Source: Halichondria panicea
Lineage: Eukaryota; Porifera; Demospongiae; Suberitida; Halichondriidae
NCBI RefSeq assembly: GCF_963675165.1
Contig: NC_087391.1
Location: 4,948,646-5,012,645, forward strand
DNA: 64,000 nt
Reading direction: 5' to 3'
Shown here: one piece after another, positions 12,901 to 21,100 of the stretch
Layout: each line of letters starts with the position of its first letter
Position numbering within the stretch: the stretch's first letter is position 1
Made by a program: the position numbers and the translations under genes
Notes under the pieces: generated by a model
Databases searched by the model: none
Seen by the model: only the letters and a program-made list of their open reading frames with translations
Told to the model about the DNA's origin: nothing

Positions 12901-15900
12901 TTGCTACAGGTTTGCTAGCCTCAACTTCATGTTGTGGTTTGCTACGCCCAGTAAGTACAACATTCCTTATAATGATGGTCAGCTATAATATATAGATAAT
13001 GCATTCCATAGAAAGGCTCTCTGTGTTGCAAAGATCATGCAAGACCCTGTACCGCAACTCATTTTGCTGTAACAGGCGTTTTCTGAATGTAGAGCATGCA
13101 GTCATTACTCTGATTGTACCTGCACTAGCTCCCTCACTATTATATAATTGATCTGGGAACAAGAGCCATAAGAATAGGGAGCAGCACAGTTCATAGTATT
13201 TGAATTGTTTATTAATAGGAGAGACTTAAATGCCCTCAGTCATTAGGCATTGTACATTATACTTCTCACTAGCAATTCAATGGCAGTTTCAGCTACTAGT
13301 CATATTCTATAGTTCAGTTTACTACAAGTCACGTTTTTCTGCCGTATTATTTCTTTGGTGCCTGGTAGCGGGAGTTGTTGGGGTTCCCTTGGTTGGCATG
13401 ATTGTCCTTATCAGCCTTGGTTCCCGTGCCACTGTAGCCAGGTGTGTGTCCTTTATATTCGGGATGGTTGGGGTTACACTGGTTGGCATGGTTGTCCTTG
13501 TCAGGTTGGTCTCCTGTGCCACTGTATCCACCTCCACTAGACATAGTTAGACTGCTTTTGACGGGTTATCTTGTTCTGTGACTTTAAACGAGACTGGCTT
13601 GTAGTTTGGAGGTCTATATTGTCAGACAACTTTTCACACGGGTTATCTTCTGTGACTGACTGGCTTGTAGTTTGGAGGTCTATGTTGTTGGACTGCTTTT
13701 GACACAGGTTATCTTCTTTTGTGACTGGCTTGTAACTTGGAGGTCTACGTTTACATAAAGAACCTCTCGTGTGGTTTGCTATATACAGGTTTGCTACAGG
13801 TTTGCTATAGGAACAGATGCCTTAACTCTTAAGTTTCATGTTGTGGTTTTCAGGTTACAAAAATCATGCAAGACCCTGTATACCACAACTCAATTTGCTG
13901 TAAATAGATAACATCTGTTCCAGTCATTACTCTGATTATTGTATATCAATGCTAGGAACTGGAGCCATAAAGATGCCCAACAGCATAATTATTTATAGCA
14001 ATAAATTGCTTATTAGTAGCATTAATTTGGAATTTGTAGGCCCTAGTGAGTTGCTCACTCTTCTCACTTATGCCCTCTTATTGGGATACAGATGTAGTAG
14101 GTGGCCCTGTGTGTTGTACTAACAAGCTTATCACTGACTGTATCTGATCCTTTTCAGCTCCTGGGAGAGAGGGAACTGTCAGAGCTGGTACAGGGAGTGT
14201 ACTTTGCCATCCTGGACAAGGTCTGCACTGAGCACTTCCACACTGCACTGGATATAGGACAAAACGGTACCATCAATATTAATTAACATAGTGCCCTCTG
14301 TTCTTTGTGTATATATCTGCCTGGTTTGAGTGTGTTGGCCGCGTATTGTACATGATACATGCATGTACATTAGTAGCCACATACCTTGAGTGTCTGTCTA
14401 TACAATACTAAAGTGTTGATATCCTACCTCCCCTCCTTCCCCTTGTGCAGTTGACCCCAAGATGTCCCCTGTTGGTCACTTCTGTGTGGTAGTGGGTAAC
14501 GTCAACTGTAACATGCACCTCGTGGACAAACTGTTCAGAGAAGCCATACTACCTTGCATACAGTAAGTACCTCTGTAAAAGGACGCCCTTTATATCACGG
14601 TGCCTCAGTTAAGAGACACCCTCGATACCAAGGCTGGGTCCTTCACCCATTGTGTTCCCCCATGCAGTATTCCCTCAGCGGCTACCAACTGTGTTGAGAA
14701 GAAGAGAGATGTCATCTCGAAACTTGAGGCAAAGATAGAGAGTGGAATAGAGAAGTAAGCCACCCCTATATATATGCAGTTGCAACATGTGTGTGTGTGT
14801 GTATACTATAAGCTGTATAATCTACAGTCACCCGAACCACAGATTGAAGGAACTATTTCTAAAAATTACAGGTTGTGTGGTGTTTATAGGGTGGACGATT
14901 GGCTTGGAACTTACATTGCTCGGCAGATCATAATATTTATATACAATGTACATATATATTGAGGTATCTACTGTGTGTACAGGAACCTTGGCTGGATGGT
15001 GAGCACTGTCAAGAGCATCCTGGTAGCCTACCAGAAGAAGACAGACTATAAGCCTGAGGGCATAGCGGTGGCAGAAGGCTCTCAGGTACAGTACAGTACA
15101 TTGTTCGCCCTCGTGCTTTTGCCTGTAAAACACTCGGTCTCATGCTACTATATATAGCCAATCTGAGATGCCGTAATTTAAGCTTTTGCCATAACTTAGG
15201 CTTCCACATTTTTATGATTCCTCACCTCCACCACCTCCTCCAGGCGTGTAGCCGCTCTGTGACGTACATGAGCCAGTGTTGTCGTGTGCTGAGTGAATCA
15301 CTAGATGGTAAGAACTTGGAGGCAGTGCTACTTGAGCTGGGCACTCGACTGCACAAGGTCATCTTCGAGCACGTCCAAACACATTCCATTAATGAAATGG
15401 GTGAGCCTATAATTATATACCTCTATACCTTCAAGCCCAAGTCCACCATTAATTTTAAAAATGAAAGCACCACAGGTGCTGATGCCTCGGTGGAGATGCC
15501 AAAGTTACATAACATAAAGCTACTAATAGCTTTTATACACATGATAAACAAGATAAATTTTGCTGCATGCAAGAACTCAGGGAGGGGGTAATGATCAACC
15601 ATGATTGCTGTTAAAAACGATCTATGCCAAAGTTCAAGTCTAAAATTTAATGGCTGCATTAGCAGAGCCTTGCAGCTCTCTTCTCACTCTTGCAGCTACC
15701 AAATAGCTAGCGTTCTAGTGCAGAGCTAACTACTAAGTAGAGTAGCAACACTCGGTAAACAAGTTTGGCTACGTGCTCTTCTGAAAAGGCTGCAATGGCA
15801 TTCCAAGAGCAAAACTAGGCATAACTCGATGAACGAAGCATTATTTTGCAAATCCACGAATTGAAATCCAAGTAAACATGACTAGAAGCCTATAGAAACT

Positions 15901-15941
15901 CTTACTTGCACTTGATTCATCCTTGAGCAGCTGTAGCAGTC

Positions 15942-15975
<34 letters not shown>

Positions 15976-16941
15976 ACCGTATACCTCGCTTGCGCATGCG
16001 CACCGAGGCATAATCAAAGGCTGTGTCTTTGCCATTATATAGGAGAACATAGAGTACTTCAATGATCAATATTATGATATGGAGCTTTCTGTAGCCTGTC
16101 CCCACAATACTCATACTGTACTGGGGAATGTATGTTGGTTTGGATAATCGACAAGTGTGATCCATCTAGCAAATACAGACAGTGGTACCATGTACAGTGT
16201 TATAGTTGCACTGCTGCACAATGTTATGTGTTGTGTCCCTCCATGCATGCAGGTGCCATGATCCTCATCTGTGACATGAACGAATACAGACGAGTCATTA
16301 AAGACTTTAAGGTATGTACACTGTAAAGCATCATGTACACATGCATCTGTATTCACTGGAGCTTACTTGTTGGCGTGCATGTGGCCACTGGTATCATTCT
16401 GTATTCAGTTGCTATAGTGCTGAGCTTGGTTGTTAGTGTGTGCTAGCTCTACTGTTAATGGCTGTCGGTTGATAACGTTCTCTTTCTCTGAGTCTACAGA
16501 ACCCTTTTCTTGATGAGCTGTACGAGAGCCTTCAGACACTGTGCAATATATTTGTGGTCAAGGCAGACAATCTACATCAAGTGTTATCAGAGGAGCCCTA
16601 CGTAAGTTGTGCCTGTGTGTGTGGGTGAGTGGGTGGGTGTGTGCCTGTGTGTAAAATGTGCCTATACCACCATGCGTGGTGTGAGTGATCATTATGTATA
16701 TAGTTTCTTAGCCTTACAAAGCCCCCATAATTATAAGTAGCCTTGTCCTTGGTGTGTGTTTAGTGCTCTGTAAGAAAATGTGACTAGTTGCTTAGATAGC
16801 TCCATCTGTCCCCTTTCTAAGCTAGTAACTTAATCGTTTGTGTTTTGTTGTCTACAGGTGAACTTTGACCGGGCAGTACTGCAAGCTCTGGTGGCTGCAC
16901 GTGCAGACAACAAGAGTGCCAAACTGAGCAAAATGTTCTAG
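3957..16941 (+). CDS. EXOC5: Exocyst complex component 5 (Sec10), complete
   Basis: Subunit of the octameric exocyst, which tethers secretory vesicles to the plasma membrane. 21 exons: 3957-3989, 5094-5198, 5544-5693, 6042-6239, 6553-6620, 6681-6822, 7022-7066, 7522-7584, 7652-7738, 8022-8110, 8348-8461, 8618-8707, 9224-9329, 14158-14266, 14451-14562, 14668-14754, 14983-15085, 15244-15400, 16253-16311, 16500-16601, 16858-16941; the sum is 2103 nt, 700 aa (human is about 708). The tiny first exon (MSGPSLEDFKP, then GTGAGT) fits the usual N-terminus. Family signatures: RKVDKLEHVC coiled coil, VVHLGDQLESLNHRRMRAVEAQ, GETFVSQEV, KKTDYKPEG, SLDGKNLEAVLLELGTRLHK, ICDMNEYRRVIKDFK, and a RADNKSAKLSKMF terminus. 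The 4.8-kb intron 9330-14157 holds an antisense micro-gene array. The gene converges on the 839-aa gene, with 185 bp between stop codons. Confidence 0.95.
4515..4859 (-). CDS. Possible nested antisense ORF, 114 aa, Lys/Thr/Ser-rich
   Basis: Open frame antisense in EXOC5 intron 1 (3990-5093). The product is basic and polar (KKGTWKKAKKAIKQF near the middle), with no Cys, no signal peptide and no membrane segment. I recognise no family. The flanks are AT-rich and contain gcgattttattttgcg repeat fragments, so the ORF could be chance. Kept only because it is long for AT-rich intronic DNA. Confidence 0.2.
   Translation of the reverse strand: MMHTKASSRSTIKTSWLQATNHKQTKTQRTASDLQAIKQPSNPNSCNKMVKYNTLPTSEQNTPSDKAANTEKTNKKGTWKKAKKAIKQFILGEYNTGSRHQYMYPVIYGIGGHY
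7068..7310. repeat. 20-bp minisatellite, about 11-12 units, in EXOC5 intron
   Basis: Tandem units of gcacatgtacttgcatggag with A/G variation at one position (cacatg/cacgtg) and one short unit near 7175. It starts just after the donor of exon 7022-7066. Because 20 is not a multiple of 3 and the unit has no stop, several frames stay open on both strands; none of those ORFs is a gene. Confidence 0.95.
7729..7967 (+). repeat. 49-bp tandem repeat copying an EXOC5 exon end plus splice donor, 5 copies
   Basis: The unit starts with the last bases of exon 7652-7738 (agtattagga) followed by its donor (gtaagtctg) and about 30 bp of intron. It is repeated four more times, the last copy degenerate. Each intronic copy reads acag-tattagga-gtaagt, so every unit has both an AG and a GT donor flanking an 8-nt pseudo-exon. 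Confidence 0.93.
8880..9195. repeat. About 55-65-bp tandem repeat in EXOC5 intron
   Basis: Five variable units built from tcatacacataagtatgac, an ACACACAGACCCCCTGCATTGCATGA-like block and a pyrimidine spacer. It ends in an (AC)n run that forms the acceptor side of exon 9224-9329. The ORFs across it are repeat artefacts. Confidence 0.9.
9471..9665 (-). CDS. Nested DNH-repeat micro-protein, copy 1 (64 aa)
   Basis: Intronless 64-codon ORF antisense within EXOC5 intron 13. It contains two tandem copies of a motif of the form Y-x-G-x-G/R-T/D-K-A/P-DLDNH-x(3-4)-NP/DP, and ends PRYQAPKK. It is hydrophilic, with no signal peptide or membrane segment. The first repeat (TKADLDNHSDTCNPNNAKY) and second (DKPDLDNHSRQKDPKNPRY) align without gaps. 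It is the most divergent intact copy and lacks the MSSGGG start of copies 4 and 5. The stop side is followed by a conserved block (caattcaatgacagtttcag) shared by all copies. Function unknown. The same motif kept open in four diverged copies argues for a real coding family. Confidence 0.62.
   Translation of the reverse strand: MKVFKYTGARTKADLDNHSDTCNPNNAKYKGYNCRYGGTGDKPDLDNHSRQKDPKNPRYQAPKK
9856..10056. mobile_element. MITE-like element with ~25-bp terminal inverted repeats
   Basis: The left end reads taccgcatagcgtgtaattt and the right end is its near reverse complement (aaattacccgctatacggta). Internal palindromes of cgaatatttt/ccacgaa type lie between. It is non-coding. Related cgaaaattac(c)cgctatac fragments occur near 27740-27850 and a cousin at 60854-61033. 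Confidence 0.75.
10124..10150 (+). pseudogene. Duplicated fragment of EXOC5 exon 13
   Basis: gcacgaggccaagggcagca plus catcaga repeats the exon sequence at 9291-9317 (encoding HEAKGSIR) almost exactly, then runs into an in-frame TGA. Downstream sequence (gcaggggtacatgta, then caattcaataacagtttcag) also parallels the intron after the real exon. It marks the left border of the segmental duplication that multiplied the nested micro-genes. Confidence 0.8.
10608..10770 (-). pseudogene. Broken copy of the DNH-repeat micro-gene (copy 2)
   Basis: On the minus strand this clearly encodes the family core (NQCNPNHPEYKGHESGY, then SGTGTKADLDNHANQ), but the N-terminal half is replaced by a poly-G/C run. 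One base is missing after NHANQG, which throws the conserved tail out of frame; the off-frame sequence still spells the family ending with a stop. It is a decayed member of the array. Confidence 0.8.
10920..11025. repeat. Array duplication block, first copy
   Basis: About 100 bp beginning gagcatgcagtcattactct and including ctagctccctcactattata and gggaacaagagccataagaa. It recurs nearly identically at 13088-13190, and a diverged version lies near 13920-13985. It delimits the repeated unit of the nested gene array. Confidence 0.88.
11172..11366 (-). CDS. Nested DNH-repeat micro-protein, copy 3 (64 aa)
   Basis: Intact 64-aa member: starts MSYSGTGTKADLDNHGEQ, then a proline-rich linker (PTPPNPG), then a second repeat YSGKGTKADLDNHANQ and tail NSRYQAPKK. 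The tail matches copy 5 almost exactly. It has the same orientation and the same 3' flanking block (caattcaatggcagtttcag) as its siblings. No Cys, hydrophilic, no signal peptide. The start is the only Met before repeat 1. Confidence 0.65.
   Translation of the reverse strand: MSYSGTGTKADLDNHGEQLNPTSPKYQGPTPPNPGYSGKGTKADLDNHANQGNPNNSRYQAPKK
12299..12589 (-). CDS. Nested DNH-repeat micro-protein, copy 4 (96-aa ORF; likely start at 12505)
   Basis: The open frame begins at 12589 with a 28-residue leader (SYKPASFKVTEQDNPVK). The MSSGGG start at 12505, shared with copy 5, gives 68 aa. Repeats: YSGTGDQPDLDNHANQCN and YSGTGDQPDLDNHANQGN, then a variant tail ending HQEPKN. The leader is not open in copy 5, where one base is missing just before the ATG, so the downstream Met is more likely the general start. 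Partial copies of the leader DNA also repeat at 13560-13760. Confidence 0.65.
   Translation of the reverse strand: MALSDLQSYKPASFKVTEQDNPVKSSLTMSSGGGYSGTGDQPDLDNHANQCNPNNAEYQGHESGYSGTGDQPDLDNHANQGNPEHSSHPSHQEPKN
13088..13190. repeat. Array duplication block, second copy
   Basis: Near-identical to 10920-11025 (tgatctgggaacaagagcca and flanks). It shows that copies 3 and 5 sit in the same repeated unit. Confidence 0.88.
13347..13544 (-). CDS. Nested DNH-repeat micro-protein, copy 5 (65 aa)
   Basis: Starts MSSGGGYSGTGDQPDKDNH, linker GHTPG, then YSGTGTKADKDNHANQGN and tail NSRYQAPKK. Both repeats read DKDNH instead of DLDNH. Upstream (13560-13760) there are three partial, tandem copies of the leader region (actggcttgtagtttggagg type), so the 5' end has itself been duplicated. 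Function unknown. Confidence 0.65.
   Translation of the reverse strand: MSSGGGYSGTGDQPDKDNHANQCNPNHPEYKGHTPGYSGTGTKADKDNHANQGNPNNSRYQAPKK
15991..16002. promoter_or_regulatory. NRF-1-type palindrome inside an EXOC5 intron
   Basis: TGCGCATGCGCA is a perfect 12-bp palindrome matching the NRF-1 site known from animals. It sits in intron DNA, not at an obvious promoter, so activity is only a guess. Confidence 0.4.
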
Positions 16942-17126
16942 CTGTATAATTGTATAAACTGCCACTTGTAACCATCAGACATTTTATATTCCACATTAAT
17001 TTCAATTCACGATACAAATTATACACAAGTCTTTATTATGTAACAAGGGGTGTGACTGTACAATACTCGTTCATTAATTTTTTTTACAAACACAATAACT
17101 ATTCTTTACAGTCAGATAATTATATA

Positions 17127-19646
17127 CTAACAAGGACATACATGTAAGAAGGTTAGAATATACTTTGGAGTGATCTGTTCATAAGAGAAACCGTAGCAAT
17201 GAGTAAAAGGTATAACAGATGAATCCTCGGTCAGGTAGCCATACATCACATTTTTGGAATAAACATGTCTGCATATAAGAGTATTTATAATGCTGCAGAA
17301 GCAATTCCCATTTTCATCGTATGTAGCTCCTCGATAAGTGTATAGGACTGCACCTTGGGGCTCGCTGTAAGAAAACTGGATGCTGCAATTCAATGTTTTA
17401 TTTTGGAACTGAACTGAAGGAAGAGAAATAATAGAAGGTTTATCTACAATTTCTGAAAATAACACATACTCCCCCAATTTCGGATAGTAGATCACAAGAG
17501 GCTCGTTGTTTTGTGGGAAACCCGCACGATCGATATGACGACCAACATTGATGCCAAGGTCAACTTTCGGACCAGCATGGTAACCAAAGATGTCTTTTAC
17601 GGCTGTACATTCATCATCAAAGCGATTCACATCTCCAGTTATGGGATTCTGAGAAGCGTAGTAGAGTATAAAATTACCTTGTGTGTAATATGAATAGCAA
17701 AAACTGTTAGTGCTGTTGACAACTCGTGTGTCACAAAACTTTCCTTCAGGTGATACAACTATCACTTCAATCACATTAAAAAAAATTTCGAAATTTTCCT
17801 CTCGATACTCAAACTCACTCAAGCAGTATATGTCCCATGGATCTATGTTTGGGATCTGTTCCAAATTAACAAAGCTTCCGTTGGAGGGAGTAATAATGTC
17901 AGAAATATTAAACAAAAGTAAATCGGGACCGATAGAAAAACGATAGATACCTAGCGACTCGTACTCATCATAGGTCTTACTTGTTGCTATGGCATATTTT
18001 AACCAGATTGTAAAAAGAACACCAAGAGCTCCACTTGTGGCTGCAAGCTGCATTATAATACCGAAGTAATATGTTCTCAAGCATTGGTGTGCACACGTAT
18101 CAGGAGGGTAAGCGCTCTCACTCGATTTGGGAAGAATTTTCTTCAGTCTTTTGCCAGGTGGCTTGATAGGTCTAGTAGGAAAAAGATCACCTAAGCATTT
18201 AGGCTTAATTGGCTCAATTTTGCCTGCTATTTTCACAGTGAAGTAAAATCGTACAAATGAGCGTATGAGTCTCCAGCAAGAAGCAATCACAGCTGCAGTC
18301 GCACTGATTCCAATATTTAGCAAAATCGGAGAAGCATCTCTTGGTTCTGGCGTCTTGCAAGAGGTTTGTGAGAAGGCATATAACACTGACATTGTCAGCA
18401 TTGGAACATCTTGAAACCACAGTATGATTGCACCAAGTGCTTCATTTCGTGTTGTTGAGTTCCATCCTTTTCGAAAACACCATTTTAGGGGATCAGTAAT
18501 TTCACCTGCTACATCCTTTTCTTTTCCTTCCTCTTCATCCATGTCTCTGGATGCAGTTGTAGCTCCTTGTCTTGGTGTAAGTGGTGTTAGTGCTTCATCA
18601 CCGGTCCCCATTGATGCATAACTGATGGTAGTGAATGCAACACTACCGTCTTCTTCATTGGTGGGCATTGCTATAAGTGCTTCATCACTGGTCCCCATTG
18701 ATGCATAACTGATGGTAGTGAATGCACCACTACCTTCTTCTTCATCGGTGGGCGTTGCAGCTCCTTGTACATGTCTTGGTGTAAGTGGTGTTAGTGCTTC
18801 ATCACCGGTCCCCATTGATGCATAACTGATGGTAGTGAATGCACCACTACCTTCTTCTTCATCGGTGGGCGTTGCAGCTCCTTGTACATGTCTTGGTGTA
18901 AGTGGTGTTAGTGCTTCATCACTGGTCCCCATTGATGCATAACTGATGGTAGAGAATGCAACACTACCGTCTTCTTCATCGGTGGGCGTCGCTATAAGTG
19001 GTGTTAGTGTTTCATCACTGGTGAGTTCTGTCTCCATTCTGGCGTTAAGTGCAGTGTCCATAGCATCATTTGTATTTGTAGCTAGATCTACATCTTTTTC
19101 TTTTCCTTCTTCTTCATCTATGTCTCCGGGCGTTGTAGCTAGTGTTTCATCACTGGTGGGTTCTGTTTCCATTCTGGTGTTGAGTGCAGGTTCGATAGCA
19201 TCATTAGAAGATTGTATATGCTGATAAGCCTTTCTATGAGTTTTGCAACAGCTTCTCTGACAAGACTTATACATGGAATACAATATGACAATTCCTTCAT
19301 GTCCAATTGAAATCACTGATAGTACTGTACCAAAAGCGGCAAACAGAAACCAAGCTCTCAGCCAGTTGTCATCGCGTGGTAAGAGAGGATTGTTGAAACT
19401 CACCTCCTGAAAGTGGAGGACAACCTCCCAGTCAGTGTATGTGTCGAAAACAGTCAGAGCAGTGGATATGGTGAAGATGGTTATCTGTAGCAGCACCCAA
19501 GGGGGAGAAAAGTCACTGCACCGCAATACAAGACCAGTAGCTGTAGAAATGTAACCTCCAATCTGTCTAGCATCAGCCATTAATATAATGACTGCTTGTG
19601 GTTGTTGGTTTGCAAGTTGTGTCGTCGCCCGGTTTCCGTGAAACAA
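17127..19646 (-). CDS. Intronless multipass membrane protein with acidic tandem repeats (839 aa), family uncertain
   Basis: One uninterrupted ORF among intron-rich neighbours, convergent with EXOC5. Hydrophobic segments lie at residues ~50-68 (WVLLQITIFTISTALTVFD, then TYTDW), ~96-125, ~415-440 (ILWFQDVPMLTMSVLYAF), ~455-485 and ~540-570. Between the second and third is an acidic, Ser/Thr-rich stretch with five units of a ~39-aa repeat (TSDEALTPLTPRHVQG, TPTDEEEGSGAFTTISYASMG). The last ~270 residues have scattered Cys and NxS/T sites and look extracellular. The DxxTD after segment 1 and the DVPML-type segment recall XK-related scramblase-type proteins, but the resemblance is weak. A downstream Met at residue 23 is an alternative start. 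It could be a lineage-specific receptor or retrocopy-derived gene. Confidence 0.75.
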   Translation of the reverse strand: MFHGNRATTQLANQQPQAVIILMADARQIGGYISTATGLVLRCSDFSPPWVLLQITIFTISTALTVFDTYTDWEVVLHFQEVSFNNPLLPRDDNWLRAWFLFAAFGTVLSVISIGHEGIVILYSMYKSCQRSCCKTHRKAYQHIQSSNDAIEPALNTRMETEPTSDETLATTPGDIDEEEGKEKDVDLATNTNDAMDTALNARMETELTSDETLTPLIATPTDEEDGSVAFSTISYASMGTSDEALTPLTPRHVQGAATPTDEEEGSGAFTTISYASMGTGDEALTPLTPRHVQGAATPTDEEEGSGAFTTISYASMGTSDEALIAMPTNEEDGSVAFTTISYASMGTGDEALTPLTPRQGATTASRDMDEEEGKEKDVAGEITDPLKWCFRKGWNSTTRNEALGAIILWFQDVPMLTMSVLYAFSQTSCKTPEPRDASPILLNIGISATAAVIASCWRLIRSFVRFYFTVKIAGKIEPIKPKCLGDLFPTRPIKPPGKRLKKILPKSSESAYPPDTCAHQCLRTYYFGIIMQLAATSGALGVLFTIWLKYAIATSKTYDEYESLGIYRFSIGPDLLLFNISDIITPSNGSFVNLEQIPNIDPWDIYCLSEFEYREENFEIFFNVIEVIVVSPEGKFCDTRVVNSTNSFCYSYYTQGNFILYYASQNPITGDVNRFDDECTAVKDIFGYHAGPKVDLGINVGRHIDRAGFPQNNEPLVIYYPKLGEYVLFSEIVDKPSIISLPSVQFQNKTLNCSIQFSYSEPQGAVLYTYRGATYDENGNCFCSIINTLICRHVYSKNVMYGYLTEDSSVIPFTHCYGFSYEQITPKYILTFLHVCPC
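18580..19000 (-). repeat. ~117-bp coding tandem repeat within the 839-aa gene
   Basis: Units of about 117 bp, the two central ones nearly identical at the DNA level and the outer ones shorter (missing the PRHVQGA portion). The unit length is a multiple of three, so copy number can change without frameshift. Confidence 0.92.
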
Positions 19647-20175
19647 AGATTCCAGACAGTTTTGACACTCAAGTTTGTAGTTGCCAAGTTATTTTTTGAT
19701 GCTATTTTTATAGCCAACCACTTTTCTGTGGAGCTTCAAGGGTTATTATGACAATAATTGATTGAAAACGAATATTATTGTTTGAGCTCTTTCTCGGTAC
19801 GGTTGAATAGTTAGCTGAGTGATATAGCAGGTTCTATTCCGCTATATGCAATTGAATACTATACTGTAACTAAGCTATAGCAAGCATTCATGCAAATTGA
19901 CTTCACTATTGCTGTGCCAACAATTCTTAGATAGAGAGCAAAAGTGAGTACAAAAAGGCTGCAGGAGCACAAAATACAGTGATAGAGGCCCTGCATGGGT
20001 GGGGCTCACATGAACAAAGAGAGGAAATGTTAACAATAGTGAGGCTAAATGCTAGAGTCCAAAGTACAACTTGACAGCAGCAAAATTATGTAGTAAATAT
20101 TGCGTAATACGGTATAACATGTAGATCTATGCACCAACAAATATAGTTCGACTTTTGTAATGTTGGTGCTAGTTG

Positions 20176-20250
20176 AGTTGCACTGCAAACTCTGAATACT
20201 GTTTTCTAAGAACATGGCTCTAGTTCCCAGAGAACAGTATTCAGAGTTAT
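20176..20250. repeat. Short hairpin-forming inverted repeat
   Basis: caaactctgaatactgtttt and gaacagtattcagagtt form inverted arms around a short loop (about 20198-20228). The motif gcacctgcacattctgaata near 9840 and 11570 contains part of the same arm, so this may be the end of a dispersed element. Confidence 0.75.
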
Positions 20251-20579
20251 TACCATAGGGGGATATAAACACAGGCGTTTATAGGAATATTGGTAGGTGC
20301 TCAGGTCGCGCAATAGCGCGAAATGTTTGTATCTCGCCCACACACGTCACAGGAAGCCATGTCCACGTTTGAAATATAAATTCTATACGTGTAGAATTGA
20401 TATCTTAAAACGTGGGTGTGTATACCAGTACCATGCATTTATACAGTCTGCAGTGTATCCGGCACTATGTGTAGAAGACATAGTCTTGTCAGTTGATTGT
20501 TCTGTGTGATCGTACTGCTGTCTTTATTCTCTTCAGACTGTGCACTGAAAGACTTCTCTGCTGAGCAGCTATATACTAT

Positions 20580-21100
20580 AGCAGAGGAGCAGAGGACCTG
20601 ATCACACTCTACCTACAATGGTTTTGATGCTGGTGATAGTATCATTGTGCTCTCACTATTAATTTTAATATAGTGAAAGTGAGAGCACAATGATACTACA
20701 CCAGTCTGAACATCTGCATCAAAACCATTGTATAATTATTCAGCAGATGTTCTGGTGATGATAGTATATCATTGTGCTCTCACTATAGGCTATAGTGAGA
20801 GCACTGACAATGATATTCTATCACCAGAACATCTACAGTGGTTTTGATGCAGATGTTCAGACTGGTGTAGTATCATTGTGCTCTCACTTTCACTATATTA
20901 AATAGTAAGAGCACAATGATATTCTATCACCAGAACATCTACAGTGGTTTTGATGCAGATGTTCAGACTGGTGTAGTATAATTATCATTGTTCTCTCACT
21001 ATATTGAGAGCACAATGATATACTATCACCAGAACATCTGCATCAAAACCATTGTATAATTATTCAGGTAGAGTGTGATCAGGTCCTCTGCTCCTCTGCT
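20580..21100. mobile_element. Foldback-type element with nested palindromes
   Basis: The outer arms are a long inverted repeat: gcagaggagcagaggacctg at 20581 and its reverse complement ending near 21100, each followed inward by atcacactctacct and caatggttttgatgc. Between them, several alternating-orientation copies of a ~70-bp block (tctggtgatagtatatcatt, gtgctctcactata, gcatcaaaacca) form further hairpins. There is no coding capacity. No target-site duplication could be settled by eye. Confidence 0.85.

Noticed and set aside
18946-19224. Ser/Val-rich plus-strand ORF
   Set aside because: Antisense shadow of the repeat-bearing 839-aa gene.
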